DNA of 16,319 bases from Chromera velia (Eukaryota > Sar > Chromeraceae): NCBI GenBank assembly GCA_018398765.1, contig JAHBMJ010002455.1:2501-18819 (forward strand), given 5' to 3'. The notes below the pieces were generated by a model. That model saw only the letters and a program-made list of their open reading frames with translations. It made no database searches and had not been told where the DNA came from. Both the position numbers and the translations under genes were made by a program. Within the stretch, counting starts at the first letter, position 1, and each line of letters begins with the position of its first letter. Below, in pieces: positions 9,201-16,244 of this stretch.

Positions 9201-11847
9201 CTGGCGAGGGAGACCTGCCAACCCCTCCCGTGGGTCCCCTCACAGAAAGGGGCTCCATTCGTCTTCTGTCAAGGACCTCTCGCCCCCTCCCAGGGTCGGA
9301 ATTCAAAAAGACGCCCTCACGCCCTCACGAAAGAATACAGCCACAACCGCAGCCCTCCGTTCAGATTCCCCAAGCAGAAATCCATTTGCACCTCCCGGCA
9401 GGTCTCCAGGCCCTTCACATGCCCTCCAGACGCTGCCCCATTCGAACCATTCAATGATCTGTAGTCGAAATAATGCCCATCAACAGCCCCCTCCTCCCCA
9501 GCCTTCCAGCCTGACTCCGATCCGAGTCCCCCACGTGAATTCCTCGACAGGTCCCGTCTCCGTCTCCGCTCGGACGGAGGACAGGGACGGACAATCAAAT
9601 GAGGAAGGCTCCTTCCGGCGAGGCGCCCCTCCCCCTTCCCAGCTGGAGAGACGGTTTGAGGAACCCCTCTCACTCGACGCGGTAGCAGCAGGATGGGAGC
9701 AGGATGCAGACACGCGCCTGGGCAGGTTCGGTGTTCACTCCAGGGATGGGGGGGGGGACGGAGTTCCTGGTGCTTCTGTGTGGGGTGACAGGGTGTCTCG
9801 CCTCCAGCCTGCCCTTGACATCCTCACACAGCACCAGCAAGGCGAGGGCCCGTCTCACCACGGCCGCACTCTGCGGAAACCGTCAACCTGTGTGTGGGAG
9901 GAGGAAGAAGGAGCAGAGAGAGAGCAGGGAAACGAGCCTGCATCAGACGTTTATGAAGGTCAGGAAGAGAGAGACAGATCGAAGAATAGGAAGAAAGAGA
10001 AAGACTCCATACGGTCCCCCAACCCTCACAGGCGCAGTGTAGATCTGCCTGGCCAAGGATTCGCCTCCAATTTCCACTTTGCCCCGCCCCCCTTCGGAAC
10101 CCCTCCCCCCGCACGCACCCTATCCGACTTTACTGGTCTTCCAGAAGAAGAGGAAGAGGAGGATCCTTCCGTTGTCGTTGGGGGGGGGAGAGAGGAGGAG
10201 GACCCTCTTCGCATGGTTTTGAAAACCTCTGGTGTCACAGATCATTCACTCAGACAGCCCCGTCAGCAGAGAGATCTGAGAACGGACCCCCGAAGAGCAG
10301 GAGTAGGAAGGGCGGAGGAGGAGCAGGAGACCCAGGGCCGAGAGTTACAGGGAGCCATCACAGTGGATGAGGGTCTGTATGAAAGAGAGAGCAACCAAGA
10401 AGTGTTCCCTCTTTCCCCCCAGAAAGAATCTCCCTTTCCGTATCCCTATCCGTTTTCCAACAATAGACCCCCCGTTGTGCCCTTCTCGGATGCACAACGG
10501 AACGGAGAGAGACGGGAAGGCGTGCGAGGAGGAGAGGCCACGACTCCCCCCCTTCTTCAAAGGAGGGACGACAGAATCCGGTCCCCTGAGTGGGAGGACA
10601 GGCTGAAGAGCCGTGTCACTTTCTGCAAAACCCCCCCACTTCCTGCCGCCTCCATTCCCCCCCGTTCTCTTGAGCATGAGAGAATAGGAGGGGGGGGGCA
10701 GAGAGGGCGTCAGTCGGGTAGCGTTGCCCGTAGGCTTCCCTCGACATCCTCTAGCGTCCTGCAGATGCAGGGGGGGGGATTTGAGCCTGCCTATGAGGAT
10801 GACGACAACGATGACACGATGACCGTAGAGCAGGTGCAGCTCCCGCGTGCAAGAGAGAACGCGAGAGAGAACCCCGGCATGCCCCCCTCTTCACAGCAGA
10901 ATACCCATGGGGGCATGCCTGGGCCCCTTCTTCACCGTCGTTCTCAGAAGGGCAGGCTGAGCAGTGCAGGTGGGCGCTCTGCTGTGTCAATACGGTTGAT
11001 TCGGAGTTTAGAGGGGGGGCGGCAAGAACATGAAGAGAGATCATTGAGGGCGAGTGAAAGAGAGAGTGAGGAGGAGGAATCTGAAAGGACCGATCGGGTC
11101 TATGGGGGTTTTGGGGGTAGAGAGAGGGAAGGAAGTCGAAGTTTTGAAACAGCGTCTGCAGGGGAGGGGGAAGGGGAGGGCTTCTTTTTTGGAGATGAAC
11201 GCTCTGCACGTGATCAGCCTGGGGTAAATGAAAATGACGAGGCAGAGCGAGAGAGCATTCACATTCAGATAGCAGACGGTCTTGAGGAAGATGAAGGGGG
11301 GAAACACAAAGATGTCTCCCCAGAATATCCTGCAGGTTCATTTGCCAACCTGATAGGAAGAGGGAGAGACCATGGAGCTTCCTCAGCCTCAGCCGCTTCT
11401 CGTTCTCCCTTCACTAACATGAAAGCCAGACATCAGGCTTTCCAGGCAACAGAAGGGAATGCGCCTTTCAATCAAGTCACCTCACAGAGGTCGGCTTCCA
11501 ACTTTGAGACCTCCACTAGAAATGAAGAGGACCCTTCTGCCCCCTCAGGAGGAAGAAACCTGTTCGGTTCCCCCTCCCGATCCCCTGACCGCCTCTGCCG
11601 TCCCTCCAGAAACTTCAACACCAGCCAGGGTGGGGGGGCAGAGGAACCGACAGCACCCCTGTCACCTCCCTCGAAAGTAAACAGAGACCTCAATGAGTCG
11701 CATTCTCCTGGTGGAGAAGAAAAAGACTCTGGAGGGGCCGACAGGGGTGGTCCTGCCCTGGTTGCCCTTGCCATTGAGCGTTTCCTCCAAAAGGAAAAGG
11801 AGCAGGGGCAAGGGAGAAGGGCTGCTGCAGCCGCTCTCAGAACCTAG
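55..11847 (+). CDS. Kinesin-like protein with degenerate motor domain, coiled coil and long disordered tail (21-exon model)
   Basis: Exons in my model: 55-209, 357-453, 877-918, 1242-1293, 1421-1489, 1604-1724, 2004-2140, 2471-2630, 2789-2898, 2960-3111, 3437-3609, 3874-4510, 4778-5209, 5530-5595, 6001-6042, 6476-6559, 6872-6913, 7206-7255, 7526-7589, 8064-8167, 8475-11847. Every junction agrees in phase, and the total is 6162 nt (2053 residues plus TAG). Kinesin landmarks appear in the canonical order: SVLKFFRP, KFTFDRIYDEGDD, SALKGQHGAIVTFG, EGLTEVVVDSC, LLLSLRR, LKETVSSG, LLKASLVG, TLLVVTASP, AALTFGRQLRE. Known kinesins use this fold to bind microtubules and hydrolyse ATP; here the ATP-site motifs are lost, so a non-motile scaffold role is inferred. 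The start is uncertain: the frame is open back to base 1, with ATGs at 28 and 55. ATG 55 lies just before the first strand, but upstream exons cannot be excluded. Least certain junctions: 1489/1604, 2630/2789 and 4510/4778. Confidence 0.8.
924..944 (+). repeat. (TC)n microsatellite in intron 3
   Basis: An uninterrupted TC run starts 5 nt after the intron 3 donor (919, GTCAGT). It forms part of a strongly pyrimidine-rich intron. Confidence 0.9.
2381..2465 (+). repeat. (AAGC)n plus A-rich tract at the end of intron 7
   Basis: Four to five AAGC units run into a run of about 16 A, followed by AAAC/AAAT-rich sequence up to ATGCAG at 2465-2470. It occupies the place where a polypyrimidine tract is expected before a well-supported exon (2471-2630). 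Confidence 0.85.
2652..2760 (+). repeat. Compound (TTTC/TTCC)n-(CT)n-(GT)n microsatellite in intron 8
   Basis: CTTT units, then about nine TTCC units, a CT run and a GT run of about 15 units follow each other without a break. They fill most of the intron between 2631 and 2788. Confidence 0.92.
3633..3667 (+). repeat. (GT)n microsatellite in intron 11
   Basis: About 14 TG units, then CGTGTGCG, shortly after the donor GTCAGT at 3610. Confidence 0.9.
4511..4777 (+). other. Probable GC-AG intron (intron 12)
   Basis: Exon 12 ends in GAAGAG followed by GCAAGT, the classic GC-donor consensus. The acceptor is TTTGCAG at 4771-4777. Splicing joins ALKNSEE to EKAVIRRD in phase 0 and continues a charged helix. 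Read through, the frame stops within 7 codons (TAG at 4529-4531). The alternative is a GT donor near 4303 (GTTAGC), also phase 0, which would shorten exon 12 by about 69 codons. Confidence 0.6.
4778..8167 (+). CDS. Linker and coiled-coil exons 13-20 of the kinesin-like gene
   Basis: Exon 13 (4778-5209) starts with a charged helix, EKAVIRRDLDGVRKG, continuing LLQALKNSEE at the end of exon 12. It then has a Gly/Ser-rich linker and ends with EVRELKQQLAKTQK. Exons 14-20 are small (66, 42, 84, 42, 50, 64 and 104 nt) and almost wholly charged and helical: for example NQLQAEVQRLHKE, ANDVEKQRVASEAA, LELKLNHQEEAHKKELL, LQLHLRESRERSDRLEQRLR. Hydrophobic residues recur with 3-4 spacing, as in a coiled coil. 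Phases: exons 14-17 are phase 0 at both ends; 18/19 and 20/21 join in phase 2. Kinesins usually dimerise through such a stalk, so dimerisation is the inferred job. A 60-nt open segment at 6649-6708 would also fit in phase 0 and may be an extra exon. Confidence 0.72.
6126..6226 (+). repeat. (CT)n-(GT)n compound microsatellite in intron 15
   Basis: A CT run of about 25 units with one interruption is followed by a GT run of about 14 units and TGTC variants. It lies in the middle of the 6043-6475 intron. Confidence 0.92.
7744..7768 (+). repeat. (GGAA)n purine tract in intron 19
   Basis: Tandem GAAGGAAGGAAGGCAGGAAGG units within the purine-rich 5' part of the 7590-8063 intron. The next bases switch to a pyrimidine tract (CTTTCTTTC). 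Confidence 0.75.
8008..8063 (+). repeat. TTGCA/TGCAC pentamer array running into the intron 19 acceptor
   Basis: TGCAT, TGCAC and TTGCA pentamers repeat about ten times and end exactly in TTGCAG, the acceptor for exon 20. The array contains a near-perfect inverted repeat (TGCATTGCAT with ATGCACTGCA). Confidence 0.75.
8475..11847 (+). CDS. Terminal exon: end of coiled coil and ~1,120-residue disordered tail
   Basis: An uninterrupted frame of 3,373 nt follows the acceptor GCGCAG at 8469-8474 and joins exon 20 in phase 2 (CG plus G gives Arg). The first residues, QEENESERLRSRLAALTD, finish the coiled coil. The rest has no recognisable fold: the first part is rich in Ser, Pro, His, Gln and Arg, and the later part in Glu, Gly and Arg, with acidic runs such as EEEEEED and DDDNDDT. 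Basic-proline clusters alternate with acidic patches, a pattern seen in microtubule-binding or scaffold tails; this is an inference from composition only. The extreme C-terminus (about the last 35 residues: ALVALAIERFLQKEKE and an Ala-rich end) is the one stretch that looks helical. Several G runs of 9-10 bases lie in frame. The stop is TAG at 11845-11847. Minus-strand frames here are shadows. Confidence 0.85.
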
Positions 11848-12470
11848 CACATAGACAGACAGACAGAAACAGGCAGGCAGGCAGGGGATTGAACAGGGAG
11901 GGAGGAGGAATGGTGGGATCAATGACTGCATGTCACATTGCGTGTTAGACTCAGACACGCGACTGACGTACGGCCTATCGCTTGCATGTTGGCCTGCGTG
12001 GTCTTACAAAGAAGGTTCGTCAATTTTATTTATTTTCTATCACACCCACTGAGGGGAGCGAGAAAGGGACGGGGGAAAGGGTAGAGAGAGAATGCAATCA
12101 AACGAGCAAGCAAGAATCACCGCTGCGTCAAAGCGAATCCGGACGGGCAACCAACATCCCTCCTAGAGTTTTGCCCTGCCCTCTTGCTCACGACGCTCCA
12201 CCAGCTTCTCTCCCTTATGAATGGTTTCACCTCCGGTCTCGTCGGACAGAAGACGAATTGGATATGCAAAAAGACTCCGATTCATTTGCTTTCGCCCTCC
12301 CGTCCCTCCTGTGATGCAAATCTTCAAGCTTCTAGGCAAGCACCCTCTGTTTGCCTCCACCAAAAGCAGGTAGTTCGGCAAGTACTGCCAGCTAATGTGT
12401 TAATACTCGGCGCATGCCGTGTCTATGCTTTTCCCTTGGCTTTTACCTAGGCTTTTCCGCATGATCCCTG
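11848..12470. other. 3' flank of the kinesin-like gene, no gene seen
   Basis: After the TAG come tetranucleotide repeats (AGAC x3 and GGCA x4, about 11853-11884), presumably in the 3' UTR. Short frames exist on both strands here (for example 11982-12314 plus), but none has recognisable domains or good splice partners. Base composition still resembles the gene to the left. I saw no clear AATAAA signal. Confidence 0.6.
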
Positions 12471-12770
12471 TAGGCTTAATCGGCTGTCAGTGTCTGTCAC
12501 TAGCTTGATTGATACATCATAGTTATTCCTAAATTTCTTTATTAACAATCTCAGGTTTAGATAACCGGAAACTTAATTTTATAATGTTCCAGACCATATA
12601 GCGTCAACTTATAGTTATACTACTAGTAAAACGTTCTCATACTCTCTAAAAGTAATGTACTAAATCAATAATATTCTGCATATTCCTCTCTAATTATATT
12701 AAGAAAACTTTATATAAATGAATGAGCTAGTGAATGAGTTTAGGTTAAAGCTGATTGATGAGCCACTATT

Positions 12771-12976
12771 TGATTGATTGATTGATTGATATGTTTCACC
12801 CTAGGGCCTTCCCGCTATGTCTATCTATCGCCAGAGCTAGCAGTTTTTATAAGTTCTGGTTAACCTAGCTGCTGCCAGTGGTCCTAGCATGATTGATTGA
12901 TTGATAGGTTCCGCACTAGGCCTTCCCGGCGTTGAAGTTCCCGCTATATCGATCTATCTGTTGTCAGAGCTAGCAG
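12771..12976. repeat. Two direct repeat copies with TGATTGATTGA heads
   Basis: Copy 1 (12771-12843) and copy 2 (12890-12976) each begin with TGATTGATTGATTGAT. Each continues through TTCACCCTAGGGCCTTCCC or TTCCGCACTAGGCCTTCCC, then CCCGCTAT, ATCTATC, and ends CAGAGCTAGCAG. Copy 2 has an insertion of about 14 nt after CCTTCCC. The copies are offset by about 119 bp. Confidence 0.85.
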
Positions 12977-12987
12977 GGCGGGGCGTT

Positions 12988-13004
12988 CCTTAGCTAGGCT
13001 AAGG
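12988..13004. repeat. Perfect hairpin, 7-bp stem, TAG loop
   Basis: CCTTAGC TAG GCTAAGG, immediately after direct repeat copy 2. Confidence 0.9.
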
Positions 13005-13234
13005 TATCAGACCCCACCCTCGGGGCCCGCCAGAGCTGTTTCCTCCGGCCGCTGACGCTTGACTGTTCGTTTTCTTCGGCCGCTGCTCTTGCCTCTAACA
13101 GGCTTTCAGGTCTGAAGATCGATTTGATACGACATGTGACAAAGCCTCACAAAGGCTCGCCTAGCAACCTCTCTCAACCTAGGTGCCACTTAAAAAAATA
13201 TAATCAAGATGATCTCTATCTGCAGCATTGTTTT

Positions 13235-13362
13235 TCAAGAGACCGTCCACACCTGCGGCGTAGATGGTTAAGACACCGTCCAGATATGCGGTTTTGGCTT
13301 TCAAGACACCAGAAATGATCCGCGCCTGCGGCGCGGACTTTTAAGCTTATCCAAAAATGCGG
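13235..13362. repeat. Degenerate ~33-bp tandem repeat, four copies
   Basis: Copies start at 13235, 13268, 13301 and 13341. Each starts with TYAAG and ends in TGCGG. Copies 1 and 2 match at 19 of 24 positions and share ACCGTCCA. Copy 3 carries an insertion containing a GC-rich hairpin, and copy 4 has diverged further. Confidence 0.65.
13319..13337. repeat. Perfect GC-rich hairpin, 8-bp stem, TGC loop
   Basis: TCCGCGCC TGC GGCGCGGA within copy 3 of the tandem repeat, in otherwise AT-rich surroundings. Confidence 0.9.
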
Positions 13363-13751
13363 CTTGAACTCGCCTTCTGTCTTCCGGTGATTGTTGCGTG
13401 TCTTGCTACCAGTGTGCCCCTTTCTAAGTGTACACTCAATTTACTAGTCAATTTATAAGTATGCCAATATATGCCAACAGTCACATGGTTCTGATTTGGT
13501 TCTGGGGCCAACTTCTGGCCAATATACTAGCCAATATATATATGTAGACCCTGACTCTCAACTGTTTCTAAAACTTTTCAAAGCGCTTTACTTATATATT
13601 CAATTCCAGTTTTAAAAGGTTATTTTTTTATTTTCTAAGATTAAAAGCCTAAATTAAGTGATCTAAGCACTGATCTTTTAGGGCGATCGATCGAGAGGTG
13701 AAAGGGTCCGGAGAGCTATGCACATAGGGCTATGCAGAAGGCCTAGCTGCC

Positions 13752-13770
13752 ACTGGCAGTAGCTGCCAGT
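13752..13770. repeat. Perfect hairpin, 8-bp stem, TAG loop
   Basis: ACTGGCAG TAG CTGCCAGT, about 95 bp past the 3' end of the ankyrin gene. A related GCTGCCAGTGG stretch lies near 12871-12881. Confidence 0.9.
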
Positions 13771-13864
13771 GTCTCTATACTAAGTAAGTCTGTATGCTGT
13801 AATAACTTTCTCTCTAGCTTTCTCCCCCCCTCCTACCCCCTCCTACTAGCCCCCGCTTAATCGA

Positions 13865-15568
13865 TCAAGCCTCTTCCTCTTCCTCTCCCCCCTCTTCGTC
13901 TTGTCCTTCTTCTCCCTCCTCTTGAAATTCCTCTCCCCCCTGCGCATCTACCTCTAGATGTAGCTCCCAATCCCCATCCCCGCCCCCCTCACTGCTTTCC
14001 TCTGCACTTTCCTCATCCTCCTCCTCCGAGCTGCCTTCCTCGAGATCGTCAGTCAAATTTGAAACATCCCCTCCCTTTTCCACCCTGCGAAACAGCCGCG
14101 CGAGGGAATATCTTTTCATGGTTCTCCCCACAACCCCTAAAAGACGCTGCCTTTTTGACAACTGCATCGCTGTCTTTCCATGCTCACCGACAGCTTGCAA
14201 ATCAACACCATGGCATATGAGAAGTCGGGCAACTTCCCAGTGGGATTTTATTTCAGAAGGCTGTGCCCGGAACCATTGGGTGACGGCGATGTGCTCTCTA
14301 GAAGTTTCGTACTCACGAAAACAAACCGAATGCAGGGCAGTCCTGCCTTCTGCATCCCTCAGATGAACATCAGCGCCCCGACTGAGCGCAACCTCCACCA
14401 CCCCCTTTGCCCCCCTAAGGGCTGCATGGTGCAAAATTGTTTTTCCCCCTTCATCAGCCATGTTCACATCGGCACCGTGATCGAGCAGAAGCTCGGCCAT
14501 CTCTTTTCGATCACTGTTACCCTCACCTTCCCCCTCCTCTGTCTCAACGATCCGAAGCGTTGATCCTTGGGGGATAACGGTGAAGTGGAGAGGGCCCATC
14601 CCCTCCTCGTCTGGTTGATTGACTTTGGCACCGTGTGCAATCAGACGCTGTGCGGCTTCTATGCAATTGCCAATGACGGCGTGGGAGAGCGGACCTGCTC
14701 CCTCGTTATCCTTTGCATTCACGTCTGCTTTGAAGGAAACAAGGAGGTCTATCATCGCACTATGTCCATGATATGCCGCCTCATGGAGAGGGGTGAACTC
14801 ATCATCTTCATCTGCGGCATTCGGATCTGCCCCCTCGGACAGAAGGAACCGGGCTATCTCAACCTGCTTCGGGGTTACTATGCGACGCCCGCACACGAGG
14901 TGCAATGCCGTCCGCCCTGTTTCATCCTCCTCCTCATCATCCTCATCGTCATGAAGCCTCATTGTCACACCCAAGTCTGCCTCCCCCCTCTGCACAAGCA
15001 TTTTTGTTATTGCTTCCTTCCCTCCCGAAACGGCTCTCATGAGTGCCGTCTTCCCTTCATGCAACCCGTCTACCTGCGCCCCCACTTGGAGCAGAAGGCA
15101 AACATCCTCTGGGCTGGACCTGCCCACAGCGCTGCAAAGAGTCTTCGCATCTACAGGCTGGAAGGACGCGATCGTCCTTCCGATGTCACAAGCGAAGAGA
15201 TCGGACAGGTCAATCTTGTAGTGTCTGTTCACAAGAGACGTCATCTCTGCAGTGAAATCCTTTTTGAACTGGGAAATCAAATCGAAGAGACGGTTTATAG
15301 AAGCCGTGTCACGAGGATCGGGATCGTCCGATTCCCCGTGCACTGACGCCTCTGGTTCAGACTGTGATGCAGCTGCAGCGGCAGCGGCAGCTGCAGCGGG
15401 AGGGGGAACTGGCTGACTTCCCTCCGCTTCAGTCTGCGACTCAAAGAAAGGCTGAGTGTCAAGGAAGCTTGCGAACACTTGCTTCTTCTGTCGAAAACCC
15501 TCGATCACATTCGAGAAAGTCGCCTCGACAGCGTCAAGCTGACCCAGCACAGGCAAGAGAGAATTCAT
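13865..15568 (-). CDS. Intronless ankyrin-repeat protein with acidic C-terminal tail (567 aa)
   Basis: Single open frame, ATG at 15566-15568 and TGA at 13865-13867. The start is supported by an in-frame TGA 14 codons upstream with no other ATG between. Residues 1-135 hold short helical stretches, a PPP-(Ala)n run near 56-67 and an acidic segment. Residues ~139-482 carry eight to nine ankyrin repeats; the clearest are RTALHLVCG (218), FTPLHEAAYHGHSAMIDLL (258), AGPLSHAV (291), KTILHHAALRGAKGVVEVAL (376) and RTALHSVC (409), ending in GADPNA, ADVNAKD, GADVNM and GADVHL turns. Acidic inserts lengthen repeats at ~206-217 and ~343-352, and one insert at ~420-443 is mixed. A basic patch (~482-497) precedes a strongly Glu-rich tail (~507-567). 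Ankyrin repeats bind other proteins; no enzymatic domain is visible and the partner is unknown. It is convergent with the kinesin-like gene. Confidence 0.92.
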   Translation of the reverse strand: MNSLLPVLGQLDAVEATFSNVIEGFRQKKQVFASFLDTQPFFESQTEAEGSQPVPPPAAAAAAAAAASQSEPEASVHGESDDPDPRDTASINRLFDLISQFKKDFTAEMTSLVNRHYKIDLSDLFACDIGRTIASFQPVDAKTLCSAVGRSSPEDVCLLLQVGAQVDGLHEGKTALMRAVSGGKEAITKMLVQRGEADLGVTMRLHDDEDDEEEDETGRTALHLVCGRRIVTPKQVEIARFLLSEGADPNAADEDDEFTPLHEAAYHGHSAMIDLLVSFKADVNAKDNEGAGPLSHAVIGNCIEAAQRLIAHGAKVNQPDEEGMGPLHFTVIPQGSTLRIVETEEGEGEGNSDRKEMAELLLDHGADVNMADEGGKTILHHAALRGAKGVVEVALSRGADVHLRDAEGRTALHSVCFREYETSREHIAVTQWFRAQPSEIKSHWEVARLLICHGVDLQAVGEHGKTAMQLSKRQRLLGVVGRTMKRYSLARLFRRVEKGGDVSNLTDDLEEGSSEEEDEESAEESSEGGGDGDWELHLEVDAQGGEEFQEEGEEGQDEEGGEEEEEA

Positions 15569-15915
15569 CTTCGCAGTACTGAGGCCGCTTACGGAATCGT
15601 ACGGAATTCACTGCTCTGTACTAGCCTCTGTACAAATGTGCGACTTCAGTACCGTTCGGCTGCCCCTGCTCGATCAAGGGAAGGTTAGCAGGAGACGACA
15701 GCGAAAATTTTGTTTGGGTACCTAAAGCTCACGAGCAGGGCAGGCCTCAGTTCCACAGAGTCTTTCTCATGTATGTACGAATATGATCATCAAATCGAAT
15801 CATACTCTTTGACGCGGGTCGTCATGTAACGCGTCGGAATGTGTGCTTCATTGTCCTTCCTTCCCATTTCCTTCCCTTTCGATCGAAGTGCACGACCGGT
15901 CCTTAAGAGAATTTC
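15569..15915 (-). promoter_or_regulatory. Upstream flank of the ankyrin gene with paired short repeats
   Basis: No gene seen. Two pairs of direct repeats lie within 70 bp of the start codon: TACGGAAT at 15590 and 15600, and CTCTGTAC at 15614 and 15626. They are candidates for 5' UTR or promoter elements. No TATA box is convincing. Confidence 0.3.
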
Positions 15916-16020
15916 ACACGCGTACGCGCGGCTGTGCCGCGGGGCTCCTCAATTTGCCCCTCAGCGGGGCTTCCCGCCGCGGCCCGCGCCCCCCATCTGA
16001 CGCACTCCGTGCGAATGGCC
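15916..16020. repeat. GC-rich cluster of short inverted repeats
   Basis: Palindrome CGCGTACGCG (15919-15928); CGCGGC TGT GCCGCG (15927-15941); GGGGC paired with GCCCC (15941-15960); GCGGG GCTT CCCGC (15964-15977); CGCAC TCC GTGCG (16001-16013). Five small stems within about 95 bp, with no coding frame. Confidence 0.7.
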
Positions 16021-16244
16021 CGGAAAGCGGAATTAGCTTTGTTCTGACCCCCATTCATGTTGTGTTAACTGCCCCGGCCCTCAGTTCTATTTACGGGACA
16101 TGCATCTGCGTGCGTCAGAGTTTCCAATCGTAACTTCGCAACATACGCGTTACTCAGGATTGAACAGACGAAAAAAGAGATTGAATTGAAATGTCACGGG
16201 TGTAGTGTTTCTATGTTTTTAAAAAAAAAAAATACACTGAAACC
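16021..16244. other. Intergenic, no gene seen
   Basis: Unremarkable sequence ending with a TTTTT-A12 tract at 16216-16232. No supported frame. Confidence 0.5.

Larger units (their letters stand above)
12471..13864. other. AT-rich repeat-bearing intergenic island between convergent genes
   Basis: Composition drops abruptly to AT-rich from about 12480, with a brief GC-rich patch near 12975-13090. No frame over about 65 codons and no transposase or reverse transcriptase motif was seen. It holds direct repeats, a degenerate tandem repeat, perfect hairpins and three GCCAATATA-type repeats (13460-13545), so it is best read as decayed mobile-element or satellite DNA. Confidence 0.6.

Noticed and set aside
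11982-12450. Short frames of 70-110 codons on both strands after the kinesin-like gene
   Set aside because: No motif, no splice partner, and low-complexity content; chance length in GC-rich DNA.
13319-13345. Helitron 3' end (hairpin followed by CTRR)
   Set aside because: The hairpin is there, but no CTRR end with a following T host site and no Helitron 5' end could be identified.
12471-13864. Autonomous transposon or CRISPR-like array
   Set aside because: No coding remnant of a transposase or reverse transcriptase. The repeats are few and degenerate and the genome is eukaryotic, so CRISPR is excluded.
14567-15346. 259-codon plus-strand frame opposite the ankyrin gene
   Set aside because: It lies wholly antisense to clear ankyrin repeats, shows no domain, and is a shadow of the minus-strand codon bias.
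15843-16133. 96-codon plus-strand frame through the GC-rich hairpin cluster
   Set aside because: It crosses the palindromic repeats, has no homology that I recognise, and composition explains its length.
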